A DNA stretch of 64,000 nt, from positions 48,790-112,789 of the forward strand of contig NZ_JABBCH010000013.1 in the NCBI RefSeq assembly GCF_012952295.1, in the 5' to 3' direction. The notes under the pieces were generated by a model. It was given only the letters and a program-made list of their open reading frames with translations. It searched no databases and was not told where the DNA came from. Position numbers and translations under genes: made by a program. Origin of the DNA: Crystallibacter degradans (lineage in GTDB: Bacteria; Actinomycetota; Actinomycetes; Actinomycetales; Micrococcaceae). Positions 30,824-38,997 of this stretch are shown piece after piece (the stretch's first letter is position 1; each line of letters opens with the position of its first letter).

Positions 30824-32020
30824 ATGACCGCCGAAATCATCTCGGAAAGCCTGATCTCAACGCTGCCCGGCAATACCTATGTCGACGAGGACATTTTCAG
30901 AACCGAACAGGAGCGCATCTTTGAGCAAATGTGGTTCTGCGCCGTGCGTTCGGAGGACCTGGCCAAGCCCGGAGCTTACAAGACCGTCCAGATTGGCCGT
31001 GAGTCCGTCATCGTCACCCGCAACCGCAAGGGCGCGATCCGGGCGTACTACAACATTTGCCGGCACCGCGGAGTCAAGCTGTGCATGGAGGAATCCGGTG
31101 AGGCCGGCCGTTCCTTCCAGTGTCCCTACCATGCCTGGACGTATGACTTTGATGGCAAGCTGATCGCGGCCCCCAACCTCACGAAGATGCCTGACATTGA
31201 CCGGGAAAAGTATGGACTTGTCCACGTGGCCGTGCGCGAATACCTCGGCTATGTCTGGCTCTGCCTGGCCGATGAGCCGCCGTCGTTCGAGGACGACGTT
31301 GTCGGCGCCATCGAGGAGCGCCTGGGCGATGTCCAGGCTATCGAGAGCTATGACGTTGCCAGCCTGAAACTTGGCCGGCGCATCACCTACGACGTGAAGG
31401 CGAACTGGAAGCTCATCATCGAGAACTTCATGGAGTGCTACCACTGCGCCACAATCCATCCCGAGCTGACGGAGGTGCTGCCCGAATTCGCGGATGGACT
31501 GGCGGCGCAATACTTTGTCGGCCACGGCGCGGAGTTCGGTGACGACGTCAAGGGATTCACCATCGACGGCTCGGAAGGTGTGGACCGGATTCCCGGCATC
31601 GGCGACGACCAGGACCGCCGCTACTACGCGATTACGATCAAACCGACAGTCTTCGTCAACCTGGTGCCGGACCACGTCATCATCCACCGGATGTTCCCGA
31701 TGGCCGCGGACCACACGATCGTCGAATGCGACTGGCTCTATCTGCCCAGCGTTGTCGAGAGCGGTAGAGATCTCACTTCGTCGGTGGAACTGTTCCACCG
31801 GGTGAACCAGCAGGATTTTGACGCCTGCGAACGCTGCCAGCCCGCCATGGGCTCCAAGATCTATGCCAAGGGCGGGGTCCTGGTTCCCAGCGAGCACCAT
31901 ATCGGTGCGTTCCACCACTGGGTGCAGGAGATGCTCGACGGCACCGGCACAGTCTCCGGTCCCGTTGCCGACGCCGTACCCGACGCTCCTGAATCACTCG
32001 GGGCTGTGACCCATCCGTGA
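30824..32020 (+). CDS. gbcA: Rieske oxygenase alpha subunit, probable glycine betaine demethylase
   Basis: The 398-residue protein has a Rieske domain with Cys79-x-His81 (CRHRG) and Cys100-x2-His103 (CPYHAW). The mononuclear iron site has His207 and His212 in ENFMECYHCATIHPE, with Asp331 in NQQDFDACE. The short NFMECYHC linker and overall sequence resemble GbcA and stachydrine-type demethylases rather than aromatic dioxygenases. The likely reaction is oxygen-dependent removal of one methyl from glycine betaine to give dimethylglycine and formaldehyde. Its neighbours (dimethylglycine oxidase, BCCT transporter, sarcosine oxidase) strongly support this. The substrate is inferred; another methylated ammonium compound is possible. 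Its 3' end overlaps iclR by 27 nt. Confidence 0.88.
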   Translation: MTAEIISESLISTLPGNTYVDEDIFRTEQERIFEQMWFCAVRSEDLAKPGAYKTVQIGRESVIVTRNRKGAIRAYYNICRHRGVKLCMEESGEAGRSFQCPYHAWTYDFDGKLIAAPNLTKMPDIDREKYGLVHVAVREYLGYVWLCLADEPPSFEDDVVGAIEERLGDVQAIESYDVASLKLGRRITYDVKANWKLIIENFMECYHCATIHPELTEVLPEFADGLAAQYFVGHGAEFGDDVKGFTIDGSEGVDRIPGIGDDQDRRYYAITIKPTVFVNLVPDHVIIHRMFPMAADHTIVECDWLYLPSVVESGRDLTSSVELFHRVNQQDFDACERCQPAMGSKIYAKGGVLVPSEHHIGAFHHWVQEMLDGTGTVSGPVADAVPDAPESLGAVTHP

Positions 32021-32797
32021 ACTGATATCTTGCCCGGCCTGTTTGAGATCCTCAATCAGGCCGGGCATTTCTCTGGGTTTGAAGCGGAAGGAAGGACCTG
32101 AAATGCTGACGGCCCCGATTACTGTCCCGAGATGGTCATATACGGGAACCGCGATGGCGCTGAGGCCGATCTCGAATTCTTCGGAGACGACGGCGTACCC
32201 TGAGCTGCCCACCTCGAGCAGCTCCTTCTCAAGTTCCTGCTTGGAAGTTATGGTCCGGGCGGTTTGGGCGAAGAGTCCGGTCTCCTTGAGGATCTTTTGC
32301 CGCTGCTCCGATGTGAGCGCCGCGAGGAGCACCTTGCCGCTGGAGGTGGCATGGAGCGGCGTAAGGCTGCCGATCCAGTCATGGGTGGACAGGGTGGAAG
32401 GACCCATGGCCTGATCCACGTTGACTGCGTAATTGGAGCGCAGGACGGCCAGATTTACCGTTTCCTTGTACTGGTCGGCCAGAGCTTCCAGGATCGGACG
32501 GGCTTCGCGGACCAAGCTGAGCCTGCCGGGAATGGAATTGGCCAGGCGGAGGATGCTGAAACCGAGCTGATACTTGCCGCGCTCGGAGTTCTGCTGGACC
32601 ATGCCCCGCTGATCGAGCGAGGCCAGGAGTCTGGAGGCAGTGGATTTGTGCACGCCCATTTCCTCGGCAATCTCGCTCACCCCGGCAGACCCGGTCCGCG
32701 CGAGTATTTCGAGGACCGTGATGGCTCGGTCGACCGACTGAACGCCGCGGCCGGCCTCCGGACTCTCATCGTCCACATTAAATTCTGTTGCAGGCAT
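31994..32797 (-). CDS. IclR-family transcriptional regulator (betaine-adjacent)
   Basis: The 267-residue regulator has an N-terminal winged helix (residues 18-80; VSEIAEEMGVHKSTASRLLASLDQRGMV is the recognition region) and a C-terminal effector domain containing LHATSSGKVLLAALT and SAIAVPVYDHLGTVIGAVSISGPSFR. IclR proteins bind small carboxylic ligands. It converges with the oxygenase gene and their ends overlap by 27 nt. It is the best candidate regulator of the two divergent betaine operons, through the inverted repeat at 29454-29470. No clear ribosome site precedes ATG 32797. Confidence 0.9.
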   Translation of the reverse strand: MPATEFNVDDESPEAGRGVQSVDRAITVLEILARTGSAGVSEIAEEMGVHKSTASRLLASLDQRGMVQQNSERGKYQLGFSILRLANSIPGRLSLVREARPILEALADQYKETVNLAVLRSNYAVNVDQAMGPSTLSTHDWIGSLTPLHATSSGKVLLAALTSEQRQKILKETGLFAQTARTITSKQELEKELLEVGSSGYAVVSEEFEIGLSAIAVPVYDHLGTVIGAVSISGPSFRFKPREMPGLIEDLKQAGQDISSRMGHSPE

Positions 32798-32900
32798 ATC
32801 AACATCGTCTCAGACACGGGGATGCTGCGGTCACCACACGAAGCCGAACCGCGTTATCGCTTCGACGTTCGGACATGGGAACCCCTTTCACCGTGGGGAG

Positions 32901-33731
32901 TCAGTCCGGGCTGCCGCCGAGGCGGGTGGTGACTTTGTGTGCGGCTGTGCGGCAGGCTTCTACGAGTGTGTGCAGTTGTTGGGTGGATACCCTGAAGCGG
33001 GGGGCTGCGAGCATGACGCAGGCTGCGAGGTTGCCGCGGTGGTCGAAGACGGGGGCTGCGACGCCGACTTCGTCCAGGGAGGTTTCTCCGTAGTTGGTGG
33101 CGTAGCCTTGCGAGGAGACCTGTTTGAGCCGTGTGAGGTATTCCTCCACGTTTTCCTGGGTGGGGGCGGCGAGGATGATTTGGCCGCTGGTGAGCCGGGT
33201 GCGTGCCCTTTCGGTTCCTTCGCCGGCGAGGAAGACCTGGACGGAGGAGCTGACCGCGGTGTTGTAGCGGGTGCCCAGGGGGGTGGTGTGTTTGACTTGT
33301 TGGCGGCTGGGGAGCTGTTCTACGCAGACGGATTCGCTGCCGTTCCAGACCATGAGTGCGCTGGTTTCGCCGGTGAGTTCGGTCAGTTCCTGCAGTACGG
33401 GGTAGGCGGCGCGGCGTTCGTCGAGGTCGGCCAGCAGCGGTCCCGCGACGGCTATCAGCCCGAGTCCCAGTTTGAACCGGCGTGACGTGGCGTCGCGTTC
33501 GACCAGGTTTTCCTGTTCCAGGGTGGCCAGGATGCGTGAGACGGTGCTTTTGTGCAGGGCGACCTGTGCTGCTATTTCCGTGACTCCTTGCAGCGGTTGT
33601 TCGGCGGTGAAGCAGCGAAGGACTTCGATGGCGTTGACCAGGACGGACGCGCCGCGCGCGTCGGAGGTGCCGGCGTCGTTCGCGGGTGCGGGTGGACCGG
33701 GTGCTGTTGTCTCACTCATGGTGGTGTCCAT
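32901..33731 (-). CDS. IclR-family transcriptional regulator (creatinase-adjacent)
   Basis: This 276-residue IclR protein has its winged helix at about residues 28-90 (TEIAAQVALHKSTVSRILATLEQ) and an effector domain with GTRYNTAVSSSVQVFLAG and GVAAPVFDHRGNLAACVML. It is clearly a different protein from the IclR at 31994. The N-terminus before residue 25 is Pro/Ala-rich. It follows creatinase on the same strand, but a strong hairpin (33776-33810) lies between them, so it may have its own promoter. It probably controls creatinase and the transporter upstream. ATG 33719 is an alternative start four codons later. Confidence 0.9.
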   Translation of the reverse strand: MDTTMSETTAPGPPAPANDAGTSDARGASVLVNAIEVLRCFTAEQPLQGVTEIAAQVALHKSTVSRILATLEQENLVERDATSRRFKLGLGLIAVAGPLLADLDERRAAYPVLQELTELTGETSALMVWNGSESVCVEQLPSRQQVKHTTPLGTRYNTAVSSSVQVFLAGEGTERARTRLTSGQIILAAPTQENVEEYLTRLKQVSSQGYATNYGETSLDEVGVAAPVFDHRGNLAACVMLAAPRFRVSTQQLHTLVEACRTAAHKVTTRLGGSPD

Positions 33732-33775
33732 TCTGGCCGGTAAAAGCGTAAAAGGGTGAACGGGTGGAAGGGTGG

Positions 33776-33810
33776 ATGCGGCGCAGACGGTGTTTCCGTC
33801 TGCGCCGCAT
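33776..33810 (-). terminator. Perfect 15-bp hairpin after creatinase
   Basis: Arms 33776-33790 and 33796-33810 are exact inverted copies with a 5-nt loop. No T-run follows on the minus strand, so termination may be partial. Confidence 0.6.
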
Positions 33811-33842
33811 TCATTCCGGTTCCGCCTTCCGGGGGTGTGGTG

Positions 33843-35099
33843 TTAGGCGTCGATGATGTTGTTTTCGGGGCCGAAGCCGAATTTGGTGATGTTTTCGACG
33901 CCGCCGTCGTCGCCGATGACGAGGATGTCGTGTTCGCGGTAGCCGCCGGCGCCGGGTTCGCCGTCGAGGACGGTGATCATTGGTTCCATGGAGACGACCA
34001 TGCCGGGTTCGAGGACGGTGTCGATGTCTTCGCGTAGTTCCAGGCCTGCTTCGCGGCCGTAGTAGTGGGAGAGGACGCCGAAGGAGTGGCCGTAGCCGAA
34101 GGTGCGGTTCGGGAGGAGGCCGTGGCCGATGTAGATTTCGTTGAGTTCGGCGGCGATGTCCTTGCAGACGGCGCCGGGTTTGATCAGTTCCAGGCCGCGG
34201 CGGTGGACCTCGACGTTGACGTTCCACAGTTGCAGGGAGCGTTCGTCGGGCTGGCCGAGGAAGAGGGTGCGTTCCAGGGCGGTGTAGTAGCCGGAGGTCA
34301 TCGGGAAGCAGTTCAGGGAGAGGATGTCCCCTTGCTGGAGTTTGCGGGTGGTGGCCCAGTTGTGGGCGCCGTCGGTGTTGATGCCGGACTGGAACCAGAC
34401 CCAGGTGTCGCGGACTTCCTGGTCGGGGAAGGTGCGGGCGATTTCGTGGACCATGGCTTCGGTGCCGATGAGGGCGACTTCGTATTCGGTGATGCCTTCG
34501 CGGATGGCGGCCTTGATGGCTTCGCCGCCGAGGTCGCCGATGCGGGCGCCGTGTTTGATGACTTCGATTTCTTCGGCGGATTTGATCATGCGCTGGCGCA
34601 TGGCGTCCTGGGAGATGTCGAGCAGTTGCGCGCCGGCGAATGCGGCCTGGATCTTTTCGCGGGTCAGGACGGGCAGGGCGTCGTCTTCGACGCCGAGGCG
34701 GCGGGCGGTGATGCCGCGCTGGCGCAGGGCTTCCTGGAGGCCGAAGTAGAAGTTGTCGCGGCGCCAGTCGGTGTAGACGATGTTCTCGCCGTAGCTGGTG
34801 CGCCAGGGCATGCCGGCGTCGATGTTCGCGGTGATCGTGACGGAGTCTTCGGCGGTGACGACCAGGGCGTAGTTGCGCCCGAACGTGGTGTAGAGGAAGT
34901 CGGAGTAGTACTTGATGCCGTGGTAGCTGGTGAGGATGACGGCGTCGAGTTCCTTGACGGCCATGATCTGGCGCAGCCCGGTCAGGCGGCGTTCGAACTC
35001 GGCGTCGGAGAAGGTCAGCTTCTGCTTGGTGCCGTTGTGCAGGACTTTCAGGCGCTCGAGCTCGGCGACGGAGTTGGCGGGAGCAGCTGCGATGGACAT
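33843..35099 (-). CDS. Creatinase (creatine amidinohydrolase)
   Basis: The 418-residue product has the M24 pita-bread fold and reads very closely along its whole length like Pseudomonas putida creatinase. Shared blocks include SYHGIKYYSDFLY, WFQSGINTDGAHN with His246 at the place of the catalytic histidine (His232 in P. putida), GDILSLNCFPM, TFGYGHSFGVLSHYYGREAG and VVSMEPMI. M24 aminopeptidase metal ligands are not preserved as a set, which fits creatinase rather than an Xaa-Pro peptidase. The reaction is creatine plus water to sarcosine and urea, feeding the sarcosine oxidase at 42.6 kb. AGGAGATTC precedes ATG 35099. Codons are almost all C- or G-ending, suggesting high expression. Confidence 0.93.
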   Translation of the reverse strand: MSIAAAPANSVAELERLKVLHNGTKQKLTFSDAEFERRLTGLRQIMAVKELDAVILTSYHGIKYYSDFLYTTFGRNYALVVTAEDSVTITANIDAGMPWRTSYGENIVYTDWRRDNFYFGLQEALRQRGITARRLGVEDDALPVLTREKIQAAFAGAQLLDISQDAMRQRMIKSAEEIEVIKHGARIGDLGGEAIKAAIREGITEYEVALIGTEAMVHEIARTFPDQEVRDTWVWFQSGINTDGAHNWATTRKLQQGDILSLNCFPMTSGYYTALERTLFLGQPDERSLQLWNVNVEVHRRGLELIKPGAVCKDIAAELNEIYIGHGLLPNRTFGYGHSFGVLSHYYGREAGLELREDIDTVLEPGMVVSMEPMITVLDGEPGAGGYREHDILVIGDDGGVENITKFGFGPENNIIDA

Positions 35100-35150
35100 G
35101 GAATCTCCTAAAGAATCAGTTATTGATGTGGTGATGGGTGGGGGAAGCAT

Positions 35151-36551
35151 TTATTCGTGCCGCAGCGGTTCGTTGCTGGTTTCGCGGGAGAGCGAGACGG
35201 CGACCAGGGAGATGATCGCGGCGGCCACGAGGTAGAACGCCGGCGCCAGGTTGTTCGCGGTCGCGGCGATCAGCAGTGTTGCCATCATCGGCGCGGTGCC
35301 GCCGAAGAGGGCGTTGGAGAGGTTGAAGCTCACCGCGAAGCCGCTGTAGCGCACGCGGGTCGGGAACATTTCGGCCAGGAAGCTGGGCAGCGTGCCGTCG
35401 TTGAGGGTCAGCATCGCGCCGAGCAGGATCTGGACCAGGACGATGACCAGGAAGTTGCCGGTGCCCAGCAGGCTGAACGCGGGAACGGTCAGCAGGATGA
35501 ACAGCACGGAGGCGGAGATGAGGACTTTCTTGCGGCCGAAGCGGTCCGAGAGCATGCCGGTCAGGAAGATGAAGCCGATGTACGTCAGCAGGGCGATCGT
35601 CGTCGCGATGTAGGACTCGGTGGCGCCCAGGCCCAGCTCTTCCGAGAGGTAGGTGGGCATGTAGCTGAGGATGACGTAGAAGCCGACGGCGTTGAGCAGC
35701 ACCGCGCCGACGGCCTGCAGCAGCTGGCGCCAGTGGGTGCGGAACATGTCCTTCACCGGTGCCTTCACGGCGTGGTCTTCGGCGGCCAGCGCCCGGAAGG
35801 CCGGGGTGTCTTCCAGCCGGGTCCGGATGTAGCGGCCGATCAGGCCCATCGGGGCGGCCAGCAGGAACGGCAGCCGCCATCCCCAGTCCTGCATCTGGCT
35901 GTCATCGAGCAGCCCGGTCAGCAGCGCCGCGAGGAGCGAGCCGAGCAGCAGGCCGGTGGCGGTGCTGGCCGGCACGACGGCGGCATAAAGACCGCGCCGG
36001 TTCGGCGGGGCGTACTCGACGAGGAAGGCCGACGCGCCGGCGTATTCACCCGAGGCGGAAAAGCCCTGCACGACCCGGATGATCAGCAACAGGATCGGGG
36101 CCCAGATGCCGATGGTCGCGTAGCCGGGGATCAACGCGATGCAGAACGTGGCCGCGGACATGATCAGGATCGACCACGACAAGGCCGTCCGCCGGCCGAT
36201 CCGGTCGCCGATATGGCCCCAGACAAAGCCGCCCAGCGGCCGCACCAGGAAGGAGATGGCGAAGAGCGCGAACGTCAGCAGGAGCCCGGTCTGCGGATCG
36301 GACTCCGGGAAGAACACGGCCGTGATGGTGACCGCGAGATAGCCGTAGACGGCGTAGTCGAACCACTCGACGAAGTTACCGATAAAGCTCGCCGCGATGA
36401 CCTTGCGCCGGGTATCCCGGCCCACGTTCGGCTCAAGCCGGCGCTGGCCGCTGAGGGAAGGATCGCCGTCATTGGAAAAGGCCACCGCGGGTCCATCTTT
36501 CGTTCCTGGAACGGGGGCGCCATTGCCGGCCCGGGTTTTGCTTAGTTTCAT
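35151..36551 (-). CDS. MFS transporter of the metabolite:H+ symporter (MHS) family
   Basis: A 466-residue, twelve-helix major facilitator. ASFIGNFVEWFDYAVYGYLA is the MHS/ProP N-terminal signature, followed by GHIGDRIGRRTAL (motif A) and PPNRRGLYAAVVPASTATG. The second half has GMLSDRFGRKKVLI. MHS members carry betaine, proline, shikimate and other organic acids. It lies 51 bp upstream of creatinase on the same strand, so creatine or a relative is the most likely cargo; this is inference. ATG 36551 (MKLSKTRAG) is chosen; ATG 36563 adds four residues and neither has a good ribosome site. Confidence 0.88.
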   Translation of the reverse strand: MKLSKTRAGNGAPVPGTKDGPAVAFSNDGDPSLSGQRRLEPNVGRDTRRKVIAASFIGNFVEWFDYAVYGYLAVTITAVFFPESDPQTGLLLTFALFAISFLVRPLGGFVWGHIGDRIGRRTALSWSILIMSAATFCIALIPGYATIGIWAPILLLIIRVVQGFSASGEYAGASAFLVEYAPPNRRGLYAAVVPASTATGLLLGSLLAALLTGLLDDSQMQDWGWRLPFLLAAPMGLIGRYIRTRLEDTPAFRALAAEDHAVKAPVKDMFRTHWRQLLQAVGAVLLNAVGFYVILSYMPTYLSEELGLGATESYIATTIALLTYIGFIFLTGMLSDRFGRKKVLISASVLFILLTVPAFSLLGTGNFLVIVLVQILLGAMLTLNDGTLPSFLAEMFPTRVRYSGFAVSFNLSNALFGGTAPMMATLLIAATANNLAPAFYLVAAAIISLVAVSLSRETSNEPLRHE

Positions 36552-36578
36552 GGGGAAAACCATCCAGATTTTGGTGAA

Positions 36579-36610
36579 GTTGCATTCACTGCAACAGTGT
36601 TGCGTCAACA
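36579..36610. promoter_or_regulatory. Two adjacent inverted repeats upstream of the creatine transporter
   Basis: GTTGCATTCACTGCAAC (36579-36595) has perfect 6-bp arms gttgca/tgcaac. TGTTG-CGT-CAACA (36598-36610) has perfect 5-bp arms. The first shares the TTGC-N7-GCAA layout with 29454-29470. They lie 28-59 bp before ATG 36551, a natural operator position for the neighbouring IclR. Confidence 0.55.
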
Positions 36611-36647
36611 ATAGATGTGCCCTGTGTCACTGTCAATCCTTTTCGGC

Positions 36648-36685
36648 AAAAAAAGCGCCCTTCCTGGAGTTTCCGGGAAGGGCGC
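36648..36685 (-). terminator. Intrinsic terminator of the deaminase gene
   Basis: On the minus strand a 10-bp stem gcgcccttcc/ggaagggcgc is followed directly by seven Ts. It lies 26 bp after the deaminase stop. Confidence 0.88.
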
Positions 36686-36710
36686 GCAACAGCGTTGTTT
36701 TTACGGCAAT

Positions 36711-37184
36711 CTACTTGAGGTGGTTCAACTGGTTCTCGGTGAGTTCGCCGATGTCTTCCGCCCACAGCTCCGGCTGGGCCCGCTGGAAGTCCTGCATGAG
36801 CTGTGTGCACCGCTCATCGTTGAGGACGATGACCTCAACACCGCGTGACCGCAGAAGGTCCAGTTCACCTGGGAAAGTGGTGGATTCGCCAACGACGACG
36901 GTCGGAATTTTGAACTGGATGATCGTTCCGGCGCACATCGCGCAGGGCGCCAGGGTGGTGTAGAGAACGGTGTCCGTATAGGTGGTCTGGCGGCCGGCTG
37001 CCCGGATGCAGTCAATTTCTCCGTGGGCAGTAGGGTCCCCTTGCTGAAACCGTTGATTGTGTCCCGTGGCGATCAACTGGCCGTTTCGCTCAAGGGCGGC
37101 GCCGATGGGAACACCACCCGTTGACATGCTCTTTCGTGCAGCTTCCACGGCGGCTTCGAAACTGGGTCGTGACAAGGTAGGCAT
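36711..37184 (-). CDS. Yeast-type cytosine/nucleoside deaminase
   Basis: The 157-residue protein is a small zinc deaminase. The zinc site is His54-x-Glu56 (AHGEID) and Cys81-x2-Cys84 (APCAMC). Outside the core it reads like yeast Fcy1: GGVPIGAAL, GHNQRFQQGD, VLYTTLAPCAMC, VVVGESTTF, and the C-terminal LWAEDIGE matching DWFEDIGE in yeast. This is unrelated to bacterial CodA. It probably deaminates cytosine or a similar ring. An NCS1 permease of the CodB type lies upstream on the same strand, supporting this, although a hairpin (37227-37265) separates them. Creatinine or another cyclic amidine is a possible alternative given the creatinase nearby. Confidence 0.87.
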   Translation of the reverse strand: MPTLSRPSFEAAVEAARKSMSTGGVPIGAALERNGQLIATGHNQRFQQGDPTAHGEIDCIRAAGRQTTYTDTVLYTTLAPCAMCAGTIIQFKIPTVVVGESTTFPGELDLLRSRGVEVIVLNDERCTQLMQDFQRAQPELWAEDIGELTENQLNHLK

Positions 37185-37226
37185 GCTGCTCCGGTTCGGT
37201 TAGTTGTGTCTTTAATTGGGAAACGT

Positions 37227-37265
37227 CTGTACGGCCGGAGCTGAGTGCCAGCTCCGGCCGTACAG
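37227..37265 (-). terminator. Perfect 16-bp hairpin between permease and deaminase
   Basis: Arms 37227-37242 and 37250-37265 pair exactly around gagtgcc. On the minus strand it is followed by acgtttcccaatt, a weak T-tract. It could terminate, or attenuate read-through from the permease into the deaminase. Confidence 0.6.
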
Positions 37266-37341
37266 GGGAGAGTGTCAAGAAACTGCAGGCATAAGGCCGC
37301 ACTCCCAAGGATTACTCATTGACTTGCTGATGGGAAGGCAG

Positions 37342-38889
37342 TCAGGACACGCCGCCGTAGGTTGCATCCAGATGGCGGCCCCGCTCCTTGTCCTTAGGCG
37401 CAGCGGCGGGCTCCGGCATGGAAAGGTTGGAGATGCTGGCGGCATAGCGGCGGTGGATGCGCGGGCCGAGGATTGCGTACACCGTGGCGCTGGTCAGTCC
37501 GCCGGCGAGCCAGGACAGGTCCAGTCCGCCCATGGCGATGGCTATGGGTCCCTGCGTGGCCGGGAGAATGCCATACATGAACAGCCAGGTGGCGAAGATG
37601 CCGGCAAACAGGGCTGTCACTCCTGCCCAGTTCACGACGGGCAGCCTGTGGGTCCCGATCGGGTCGAAGAGGCGGGCCGGGTCCTGGGGCTGGCGGCGCT
37701 CAATGCCGTAGTAGTGGACCAGCATAATGCCTCCCCAGGATGCAACCCAGGCGACGAGCCCAATGAGCCACGAGTCGAGTACAGCTGCGAAGTTGGTTTG
37801 GTAGATGAAGAAGATGACCGCGATCAGGGCGAAGACTCCGACAATCAGGTTCAGGACGCGTCGCTTGATGCGTACATCGAGGGCCTGTGCTGCCACCGAG
37901 AACGTGTAGATGTTCAGGATGTTCGTGGCGATGGGGCCGTGCAGAACCATCAGCAGGACGGGGATGGCCAGAGCTCCGTAGTTTTCCACGATGAGCTGGC
38001 CGGGATCGATGCTTCCGCTCTTCGTTGCGAGGCTGGCGCCGAGTACGCCGAGCCATACGACCGGGATGAACTGGCCTAGCACCGAAGCCAGGTACAGACG
38101 TTTCTTCGGGATCTTGGTGCTCACGAAGCGTGAGTAGTCCGCCGCGTAAGTGAACCAGGTGATTCCCCAGCCGATTCCGATGGCGGTCATGACGGCGCTC
38201 ATGGCAGCGATACGTTCGGTGCCCGTGAGGATTTCTCCTGCCGGACCGGCATAGCTCCAGTCGATATCCATGCCGAACCACGCGACAGCGGACATGGCGA
38301 TGAGGACCAGGATCGTGGGCGGAACGGTCCAGCGTTCGAAGGCGGCGATGGCTTTGTAGCCGAAGAAGGCGATCAGGACCTGCAGCCCCATGATGAGTGC
38401 GGCAACGCCGATCTTCCAGGCGTAATTTTCCTGGGTCGGGTCTACCCAGCCGATGCTCCCGAACAGAGCCATGACCAGGTCGAGAATGATCCAGGTGTTG
38501 ACTGCGCACCAACCGATGCCCAGTGTTGCCTGGATGGTAGCCGGTATGTAGTTACCGCGGCGGCCGAATGCTGCACGTGCGAGGACCATTCCGGTTGCGC
38601 CCGTCTTCTGTCCGAGCAGGACGAAGAAGCCGAACAGCACCATGCCGATCAAGTTTCCGAGGACGAGAACTGTTATTGTGTCGGCGAAGCCGAGACCAAG
38701 GTTAATTCCGAGTGCTCCGAGAACCCAGTTGATGGGTGCGAGGTTCGCACCCGCCCAGATCCAGAACTGGCCTGAGACTTTTCGCGTGCGGGCGGACTCG
38801 GGAATGCACTGCAGGTCTTGTTCCACGTCGTCGTGCGGCGAAGAACCTGTGGCGGGGGAAGAAGGGGTGCCCTGTTGGTTCTGAATCAT
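37342..38889 (-). CDS. NCS1-family permease (cytosine/purine/creatinine type)
   Basis: The 515-residue permease has about twelve helices. NCS1 landmarks are FWIWAGANLAPINWVLGALG near residue 43, GRRGNYIPATIQATLGIGWCAVNTW near residue 108, and WFTYAADYSRFVS near residue 245. The layout is that of CodB-like nucleobase transporters; Corynebacterium CrnT, a creatinine transporter, is in the same family. The C-terminus ends in a Pro/Lys/Asp-rich tail. GGAGGAATCC precedes ATG 38889. Divergent from the PucR regulator, with operator-like repeats between them. Confidence 0.9.
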   Translation of the reverse strand: MIQNQQGTPSSPATGSSPHDDVEQDLQCIPESARTRKVSGQFWIWAGANLAPINWVLGALGINLGLGFADTITVLVLGNLIGMVLFGFFVLLGQKTGATGMVLARAAFGRRGNYIPATIQATLGIGWCAVNTWIILDLVMALFGSIGWVDPTQENYAWKIGVAALIMGLQVLIAFFGYKAIAAFERWTVPPTILVLIAMSAVAWFGMDIDWSYAGPAGEILTGTERIAAMSAVMTAIGIGWGITWFTYAADYSRFVSTKIPKKRLYLASVLGQFIPVVWLGVLGASLATKSGSIDPGQLIVENYGALAIPVLLMVLHGPIATNILNIYTFSVAAQALDVRIKRRVLNLIVGVFALIAVIFFIYQTNFAAVLDSWLIGLVAWVASWGGIMLVHYYGIERRQPQDPARLFDPIGTHRLPVVNWAGVTALFAGIFATWLFMYGILPATQGPIAIAMGGLDLSWLAGGLTSATVYAILGPRIHRRYAASISNLSMPEPAAAPKDKERGRHLDATYGGVS

Positions 38890-38925
38890 TGGATTCCTCC
38901 GGTGAGTTTTGGGACTGCGTCAATA

Positions 38926-38969
38926 CTATGTGGGCTAAGTCACATAGCCTATATTCGATATGTCGCATA
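38926..38969. promoter_or_regulatory. Operator-like inverted repeats between permease and pucR
   Basis: Ctatgtg-N8-cacatag (38926-38947) has perfect 7-bp arms, and tatg-tcg-cata (38959-38969) repeats the same half-site TATG/CATA. They lie in the 108-bp gap between divergent starts and are probable PucR binding sites. Confidence 0.55.
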
Positions 38970-38997
38970 AGCGCTAACTGAATTGGACAGATCGTCA

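Noticed and set aside
33843-35099. Annotation of the M24 protein as Xaa-Pro aminopeptidase
   Set aside because: Whole-length similarity to creatinase, including NTDGAHN and the SYHGIKYYSDFLY block, and the sarcosine context outweigh the general M24 fold.
34065-35111. Plus-strand open frame of 348 codons opposite creatinase
   Set aside because: The translation is a monotonous Gly/Ala/Val/Asp/Glu sequence produced by the extreme C/G third-position bias of creatinase codons.
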